From NCBI GenBank assembly GCA_965216155.1, contig CBDCFD010000007.1, forward strand, positions 1,736,001 to 1,800,000: 64,000 nucleotides of DNA. Reading direction: 5' to 3'. The notes under the pieces were generated by a model that saw only the letters and a list, made by a program, of their open reading frames with translations, did no database searches and had not been told where the DNA came from. Every line of letters starts with the position of its first letter. Within the stretch, counting starts at the first letter, position 1. This DNA is from CATOSP01 sp965216155 (GTDB lineage: Bacteria > Chloroflexota > Dehalococcoidia > Lucifugimonadales > UBA3495). This document shows positions 58,717 to 64,000 of the stretch, in pieces. The translations under genes and the position numbers were made by a program.

Positions 58717-60087
58717 ATGGCACAGCCCGGCCTCTCCCTCGCCAATCGGGACATGGGGCTATTTGCCGACCTATACGAGTTGACTATGGCCCAGACATTC
58801 TATCAGCGCGGCATGTCCGCTCCGGCCACCTTCAGCCTGTTCATCCGAAACTACCCGCCAAACCGCGGCTACCTGGTCGCGGCGGGCCTGGAAGACGTGC
58901 TCGAATTCCTCTCCGGACTGCACTTCGACCGGGGAAGCCTCGACTTTCTGGAATCGACCGGCATCTTCACAAGGGACTTCCTGACCTTCCTCGGAGGAAT
59001 GAGGTTCACGGGGAGCGTGCGCGCCATTCCCGAGGGCCGGCTGTTCTTTGCCAACGAACCGGTCTTGGAGATTACTGGACCTCTTATTGAAGCCCAGATC
59101 GTGGAGACCTTCGTCATCAACCAGGTAAACATGCAGACGATGCTGGCGACCAAGGCCGCACGTTGCGCCTGGGCCGCTCAAGGCCGGACCTTGAGCGACT
59201 TCTCCGCCCGGCGGACTCACGGCGCCGACGCGGCCATGAAGATGGCAAGGTGCAGCTACATTGGCGGGTTCGAGTCGACCAGCAACGTGCTGGCGGCACG
59301 AAGATACGGCATCCCCCCCGCCGGTACGATGGCCCATTCATTCATACAGACCTTCCCAACTGAGACTGAAGCCTTTCGCGCCTACGCCGAGAGTTTCCCT
59401 GACCGGTGCGTTCTCCTGCTTGATACCTACGACACCATCCAGGGAGCTAAGAACGCGGTCCAGGTTGCCAAGGAGCTGGAGACAGGCGGTCACCGGCTAG
59501 TCGCCGTCCGGTTGGATTCCGGCGGCTATGACGCTTTGAGCCGGAGCGTCCGGACCGTTCTGGACCGCGCGGGGCTTTCCTATGTGCGGATCCTGGCCTC
59601 CGGAGGCCTGGACGAGTACTCCGTGCAAGGCTTGGTCGAAGGGAAAGCGCCCATCGACATATTCGGCATCGGGACCAAGGCAGGCGTGTCCGCTGACGCC
59701 CCCTGGTCGGACATGGCCTATAAACTCGTGTGTTACGATGGCCGTCCAACTATGAAGCTGAGCACGGATAAGGTATCCCTGCCGGGCGCGAAACAGGTGT
59801 TCCGTATCCAGGAGATGGATGGGAAGCTGAGTCATGACGTGCTGGGCCTGCAGGACGAGGAATTGCCGGGCGCGGAACCGGTCCTGGAGCAGGTTATGTC
59901 AAACGGTATCCCATCGCAGCCTGCCCCCACATTGGAAGATATCAGGCGGCGGATGCGCGAAGACGTTGAACGCCTAAGCATCCCTTCCAAGGCATTAACC
60001 GGACCATCCGAATACCCCGTGCATCTGAGTCCAGGGCTCAAGAAGTTGTCTGAACAGGTACGGCGCGAGCTAGAGGGCGCCCCGTAG
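58717..60087 (+). CDS. pncB: Nicotinate phosphoribosyltransferase
   Basis: A 456-residue enzyme that joins nicotinate and PRPP in NAD salvage. The start DLYELTMAQTFYQRG, the RRTHGADAAMK segment, GTMAHSFIQTFPTE with the phosphorylated histidine region, and ASGGLDEYSVQ with FGIGTKAG form the family signature. A gene for an NAD-consuming step follows (the Etf/acyl-CoA dehydrogenase set), but no close functional link is evident. Confidence 0.95.
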   Translation: MAQPGLSLANRDMGLFADLYELTMAQTFYQRGMSAPATFSLFIRNYPPNRGYLVAAGLEDVLEFLSGLHFDRGSLDFLESTGIFTRDFLTFLGGMRFTGSVRAIPEGRLFFANEPVLEITGPLIEAQIVETFVINQVNMQTMLATKAARCAWAAQGRTLSDFSARRTHGADAAMKMARCSYIGGFESTSNVLAARRYGIPPAGTMAHSFIQTFPTETEAFRAYAESFPDRCVLLLDTYDTIQGAKNAVQVAKELETGGHRLVAVRLDSGGYDALSRSVRTVLDRAGLSYVRILASGGLDEYSVQGLVEGKAPIDIFGIGTKAGVSADAPWSDMAYKLVCYDGRPTMKLSTDKVSLPGAKQVFRIQEMDGKLSHDVLGLQDEELPGAEPVLEQVMSNGIPSQPAPTLEDIRRRMREDVERLSIPSKALTGPSEYPVHLSPGLKKLSEQVRRELEGAP

Positions 60088-60134
60088 ACTCCTGTTCCCA
60101 CGCTTCCTTAACCTAAACCGGAAGGACCTAACCC

Positions 60135-61985
60135 ATGAAAGTCGCCGTCTGCGCCAAATACGTCCCTGTAGTCGCACGGATTAGATTCGATTACGAGCAG
60201 AAGACCATCATCCGGGAAGGAGTGCCCTCCGAGGTCAATTCCTTCGATATGCTTGGCATCATCCGGGCCGCCGAACTCAAGAGCGAAGGCGTGGATGAAA
60301 TCGTCGCGGTTTCCATGGGACCTCCCCAAGCGCGGGAAGGGCTGCTCCAATGTCTGGCCATGGGTGCGGACCGGGGTGTGTTGATTACCGACCGGGCGCT
60401 TGCCGGCTCAGATACTCTGGCAACGGCCCGCGCCCTGGCTTTGGCCCTGGCCAGGGAGTCGGCTGATCTGATAATTTGCGGGCGGAACAGCTCCGACTCC
60501 GAGACCGGCCAGGTTGGCCCCGAAGTCGCCGAGCTTATGGACCTGCCCCACATCAGCCAGGTCAGCAAGCTGGAGTACCGGCCGGACTCCAACACCATCC
60601 TGGTGGAGAGGGTTACCGATGAAGGGTACCAGGTCGTAGAATGCCCGCTCCCGGCCCTGGTCTGTGTGACCGAGGGCGTGGCCGAAGAGCAGTTCCCGAC
60701 CCGCGACAAAATGGCCGAAGCGCAGGAGAAACCAATGGACGAGGTCTCTTGTTCCGGCCTTACTTCTGACTTGTCCCAATTTGGTACGGAAGGGTCTCCC
60801 ACGTGGGTTGACGACATCCGGTTGGTGGAACCCACCCGGCTGGGCGTGATTGTGGAAGAAGAAGACCCCGCCGCCGCGGCCAGCCAGGTAGCGGAATTGT
60901 TCGCGGAGAGGCTGAAAGAGTTGGCCGCGCAGGACGGTAACGCACCAGCGTCCGGCCCTTTTCCCAGGTACCCGGCTGACCGCGGGAGAAGCATCTGGGT
61001 CGTGGCCGAGACCACCCGGTCCGGCCTTCGCCGCGTCACTTTGGAAATGCTGGGGAAGGCGCGGGAGCTTACCGCGATCACCCGAAGCGAAGTCGTGGCG
61101 GTCCTCATCGGAACGGCTGAAACGGCCCTCGTCAATGGCCTGGTCTCCCAGGGGGCCGACCGCGTGCTGGTCCTGGACAACACCGGAAAAGGTCCTGTTT
61201 GGGGGCGTGCTGTCGTTCAAGCCCTGGGTTCCGCGCTGCAATCCGCCACTCCTTACGCCGCATTGTTCGCGGCCACCGCCGACGGCCGGGACCTGGCAGC
61301 CCGCGTTGCGGCCGCATTGGGACTTGGCTTGACCGGCGACGCTATAGACCTGGAGATCGACGACCAAGGCCGTCTGGTGCAATTGAAGCCGGCGTTGGGC
61401 GGCAACGTGGTCGCGCCGATACTGTCCAAGACCCTTCCAAACATGGTCACCCTCCGCGCCGGGCTACTGGACCCCATCCAACCCGAGTCAGGAATCGAGC
61501 CGGTGGTCGAAAGTGTCGAAGTGCAGGCTTTCCAGGGTCGAGAACCCGTGTTGCTCGAGGAGCACATCCAGGAAGACCTCGGCTCCATCGAGCTTTCCCA
61601 GGCCCAGGTTGTGATGGGGGTAGGGATGGGCATCGGGGGAGAGGACGGTCTACAGGAAGTCCAGGAGTTGGCCCGCTTGATCGGCGCAACCCTGGCTACC
61701 ACTCGCGACGTGGTCCACGCCGGCTGGCTGCCGCATCAGATCCAGGTGGGAATCAGCGGGAGGACCATTAGCCCAAAGGTATACCTGGCCGTGGGTATTA
61801 GGGGTGCGTTCAACCATACCGTAGGTATCCAAAAGGCGGGAATAATCGTTGCCGTAAACCAGACCAGGCGGCATACAATTTTTCGCTCCGCCGACTTTGG
61901 TGTAGTCGGTGACTGGCATACCTTCCTGCCCCCATTGGTTGAAGCGCTCCGGCCAGTCCTTGCGGCCATTTCCCCCTCATCCTGA
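60135..61985 (+). CDS. Fused electron transfer flavoprotein beta-alpha subunit
   Basis: A 616-residue protein. Residues about 1-255 are EtfB-like (MKVAVCAKYVPV, DLIICGRNSSDSETGQVGPE) and residues about 285-616 EtfA-like. The C-terminal FAD-binding part reads QVGISGRTISPKVYLAVGIRG, then AFNHTVGI and FGVVGDWHTFLPPL. The two subunits are normally separate genes; here they are one chain with an acidic linker. It should take electrons from the acyl-CoA dehydrogenases encoded next and pass them to a quinone oxidoreductase. Confidence 0.92.
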   Translation: MKVAVCAKYVPVVARIRFDYEQKTIIREGVPSEVNSFDMLGIIRAAELKSEGVDEIVAVSMGPPQAREGLLQCLAMGADRGVLITDRALAGSDTLATARALALALARESADLIICGRNSSDSETGQVGPEVAELMDLPHISQVSKLEYRPDSNTILVERVTDEGYQVVECPLPALVCVTEGVAEEQFPTRDKMAEAQEKPMDEVSCSGLTSDLSQFGTEGSPTWVDDIRLVEPTRLGVIVEEEDPAAAASQVAELFAERLKELAAQDGNAPASGPFPRYPADRGRSIWVVAETTRSGLRRVTLEMLGKARELTAITRSEVVAVLIGTAETALVNGLVSQGADRVLVLDNTGKGPVWGRAVVQALGSALQSATPYAALFAATADGRDLAARVAAALGLGLTGDAIDLEIDDQGRLVQLKPALGGNVVAPILSKTLPNMVTLRAGLLDPIQPESGIEPVVESVEVQAFQGREPVLLEEHIQEDLGSIELSQAQVVMGVGMGIGGEDGLQEVQELARLIGATLATTRDVVHAGWLPHQIQVGISGRTISPKVYLAVGIRGAFNHTVGIQKAGIIVAVNQTRRHTIFRSADFGVVGDWHTFLPPLVEALRPVLAAISPSS

Positions 61986-62065
61986 CCGTTTCCCCCGGAG
62001 GCGGCGGGGCCCAAGGCCCTTCCCCCTGGAACGCCAGCAATATGAAGCGCACTCCGGGTTCCTAC

Positions 62066-62094
62066 TTGACACCACACAAGCAGGAAAGCACAAT
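62066..62094 (+). promoter_or_regulatory. Candidate promoter before the acyl-CoA dehydrogenase gene
   Basis: TTGACA (62066-62071), a 17-base spacer and CACAAT (62089-62094), about 100 bases before the start of the acyl-CoA dehydrogenase gene. The -10 box matches only four of six positions. Confidence 0.4.
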
Positions 62095-62193
62095 GGCAAT
62101 GGCCTGATCAGTCTGCTTACAGCTACCGATAGGCTCCATAAAGTACAAACCTTGACATAGATCGACGCCGGTCGGACAAAGAGGGGGCGCATA

Positions 62194-63399
62194 ATGGACT
62201 TTGGATATACGCCGGAACAGGAGTCCCTCAGAGATGATGTCCGCAAGTTTATCGCGGAGAACGTAACGGATGAGCTGTTAGATGAGATAGAGGGTAGCGG
62301 TGGCGAGGGCGGCCGGGGACCCATGGTCCGTGACCTTTACAAGAAGATAGCGGACAATGGCTGGGTCGGGATCACGTGGCCCAAGGAGTATGGCGGCCAG
62401 GACGGCAACCGGCTGGACCAGTACATCGTTGAGGAAGAGTTCTCACGCATCGGTATAGGTGTAGGAGGCGCGGGCAGCGGCGCTCCGGCCATTCTCGCAG
62501 CCGGGACCGAGGAGCAGAAGGAATACTTCCTTCCCGGGTTGATCAACGGCGAGATCGTGCTAGCTCTCGGCTTCACCGAGCCCCAGGCTGGCGCGGACTT
62601 GGCCGGCCTCCAATGCAGGGCGGTCCGAGACGGTGATGAGTTTGTAATCAACGGTCAGAAGATGTTTACTTCTTCCGCCCACTACGCCACCCACATCTAC
62701 CTGATGGCAAGGACGGACCCCGACGCCCCAAGGCACCGCGGCATTTCCATTTTCCTGGTGCCGATGGACACTCCGGGGATTACCGTTCGCCCGCTGTGGA
62801 CCATCCAGAACGAGCCCACCGCCCCGATGGGCACCACCTATGGCCAGCGGCGGACCAACGAGACCTTCTTTGAAAACGTCCGTATCCCCGCCACTTGCCT
62901 GCTGGGTGAGGAGAACCAGGGTTGGTACATCGGCGCCATGGGCCTCAACCTCGACCGAGTGGGCGCCAGTAGGTACCTGATCTCGGTGCGGCGGGATGAG
63001 GACATCATTAACTGGGTCAAGGACAACGATATCGAAGGCCATTCCCTGGCAGGCGATCCAGCCATACGAGACAAGCTAGCCGAGTTGTGGATCGAAGCTC
63101 AGGTGTGCCGGCTTATGACCATGCGCAGCATGTCGCTGGTCGAGCGGGGCGGCACATTCACCTACGAGGGCTCGGCCGAGAAGGTCTGGGCGCCGGAGCA
63201 CGGTGTTCGCACAACCGAGACTATCTCCCAGATACTGGGTCCCTACGCTCAGTTGCTGAACGGGTCCGAGGACGCAATCGAAGACGGAGTGTTCGCCCAC
63301 AACCTGATGGGGTCCTTCCAGTCGGGCATCAACCACGGCAGCGTCCAGGTCATGCGGGACCAGATGGCCCGGCGGGGCCTGGGGCTGCCCCGGGGTTAG
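62194..63399 (+). CDS. Acyl-CoA dehydrogenase family protein
   Basis: A 401-residue flavoprotein with the three-domain fold. ALGFTEPQAGADLAGLQ near residue 125 and NGQKMFTSSAHYATHIYLMA bind flavin/substrate, and a C-terminal helical domain follows. It oxidises an acyl-CoA at the alpha-beta position and donates electrons to ETF, whose fused gene lies 208 bases upstream. The acyl specificity is unknown. In the C-terminal domain I could not assign the catalytic glutamate with certainty. Confidence 0.92.
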   Translation: MDFGYTPEQESLRDDVRKFIAENVTDELLDEIEGSGGEGGRGPMVRDLYKKIADNGWVGITWPKEYGGQDGNRLDQYIVEEEFSRIGIGVGGAGSGAPAILAAGTEEQKEYFLPGLINGEIVLALGFTEPQAGADLAGLQCRAVRDGDEFVINGQKMFTSSAHYATHIYLMARTDPDAPRHRGISIFLVPMDTPGITVRPLWTIQNEPTAPMGTTYGQRRTNETFFENVRIPATCLLGEENQGWYIGAMGLNLDRVGASRYLISVRRDEDIINWVKDNDIEGHSLAGDPAIRDKLAELWIEAQVCRLMTMRSMSLVERGGTFTYEGSAEKVWAPEHGVRTTETISQILGPYAQLLNGSEDAIEDGVFAHNLMGSFQSGINHGSVQVMRDQMARRGLGLPRG

Positions 63400-63554
63400 C
63401 CCCGGCACTCTCATAGCAACCGAGCGCACCGCTTCCAGGCTCGCCTCTAATGGGGCCGGCCCAAGGGAGCGGTGTATGCTGCCAGGACTTAGGGCTATAC
63501 GCCTAGAATCGGTCGCACCTTGACCGGCTCTTACGATAATCACGAGGAAACGAC

Positions 63555-64000
63555 ATGGATGTCTTACTGAGCGAAGAAGAACAGATGGTGAAAAATCTGG
63601 CCAGGGAGTTTCTGGAGGCCGAGTGTCCTCCCAGCTTGGCCAGGGAAATGGAAAAAGACGAACTGGGGTACCCACCGGCCCTGTGGCGTCAGCTCGCCCA
63701 ACTGGGTTGGTTCGGGATGGCCTTGCCCGAGCAGTACGGTGGCCAGGGACTGCCCTTGACATACCTCGGGCTGGTGCTGGAGGAGATCGGCCGGACTATC
63801 GCGCCGGTACCGTTTCACAGCACGATGGTCCCCGCTCTGACTATCGCGAGCGACGGCAGCGAGGCCCAGAAACAGGCAATCCTCCCGCGTGTGGGCAATG
63901 GAGATTTGGTCCTAACATGGGCGTTTAACGAGCGAGACCCTCGCTTCCTCCCCGAGACAATCAACCTCCAAGCCGTCGCGCAAGGGGATGATTTTGTTCT
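63555..64000 (+). CDS. Acyl-CoA dehydrogenase family protein, partial
   Basis: The first about 148 residues of a second acyl-CoA dehydrogenase, cut by the window end. MDVLLSEEEQMVKNLAREFL, the helical N-terminal domain and ALPEQYGGQGLPLTYLGLVLEEI are typical. GGAAA-type upstream sequence gives only a weak ribosome-binding site. It follows the first dehydrogenase by 155 bases. Pairs of such genes often encode heteromeric steroid- or long-chain acyl-CoA dehydrogenases. Confidence 0.9.
   Translation, partial: MDVLLSEEEQMVKNLAREFLEAECPPSLAREMEKDELGYPPALWRQLAQLGWFGMALPEQYGGQGLPLTYLGLVLEEIGRTIAPVPFHSTMVPALTIASDGSEAQKQAILPRVGNGDLVLTWAFNERDPRFLPETINLQAVAQGDDFV

Noticed and set aside
1..64000. CRISPR array
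   Set aside because: No series of regularly spaced identical repeats was seen; the repeats present are tandem pairs, MITE-like elements or palindromes.

Overview
The window looks like a piece of a GC-rich bacterial chromosome, probably from an uncultured member of the Chloroflexota (Dehalococcoidia/SAR202-like). This is an inference from protein style, frequent GTG/TTG starts, acyl-CoA/electron-transfer-flavoprotein genes, the fused ChlI/ChlD plus CobN chelatase set, and a decayed leucine-rich-repeat fragment of a kind I associate with such genomes. No 16S rRNA or tRNA gene was seen, so the taxonomy is not proven.

Layout. 1-1.4 kb: a repeat-bearing intergenic region and a crotonase-family gene. 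1.4-8.7 kb (minus strand): a histidine operon (hisZ-like, hisG, a zinc-dependent phospholipase C-like gene, hisD, hisC, hisB) behind a good promoter. It is followed by a two-gene DUF6883/DUF4926 cassette that is bracketed by two divergent copies of the hisB 3' end. 8.85-10.6 kb: an AT-richer type II restriction-modification pair. 10.6-16 kb (minus): two SDR genes (one lacking its catalytic residues), birA, a MazF-type toxin with an unusual overlapping partner and an EcsC-family gene, and glyQS. 16.2-25.1 kb (minus): a cobalamin-riboswitch-controlled operon for cobalt uptake and insertion (cbiE, cobN, an unknown gene, cbtB, cbtA, chlI/D fusion), ending in an LRR gene remnant.

25.4-29.9 kb (plus): an accessory surface-decoration island. 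A LicD-like gene fused to a carboxypeptidase-regulatory-like domain is flanked by two inverted copies of a 174-bp MITE-like element. It is followed by a HisC/CobD-like PLP enzyme, a LicC-like cytidylyltransferase and a SAM methyltransferase, possibly a self-contained phosphocholine-type pathway.

30-50.9 kb (plus): the fused str-S10-spc-alpha ribosomal supercluster from rpsL to rpsI, with fusA, secY, adk, map, infA, rpoA and truA but no tuf between fusA and rpsJ. Several products carry unusual acidic or low-complexity extensions (S17, L5, RpoA).

50.9-58.4 kb (minus): a SAM-I-riboswitch-controlled methionine-cycle operon (mtnA, mtnP, rhodanese, ahcY, metK). It continues into a deiodinase-like gene with an in-frame TGA and a SECIS-like hairpin, which I read as a selenoprotein, and then into a phosphohexomutase. 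58.7-64 kb (plus): nicotinate phosphoribosyltransferase, a fused EtfB-EtfA protein and two acyl-CoA dehydrogenases, the last cut by the window edge.
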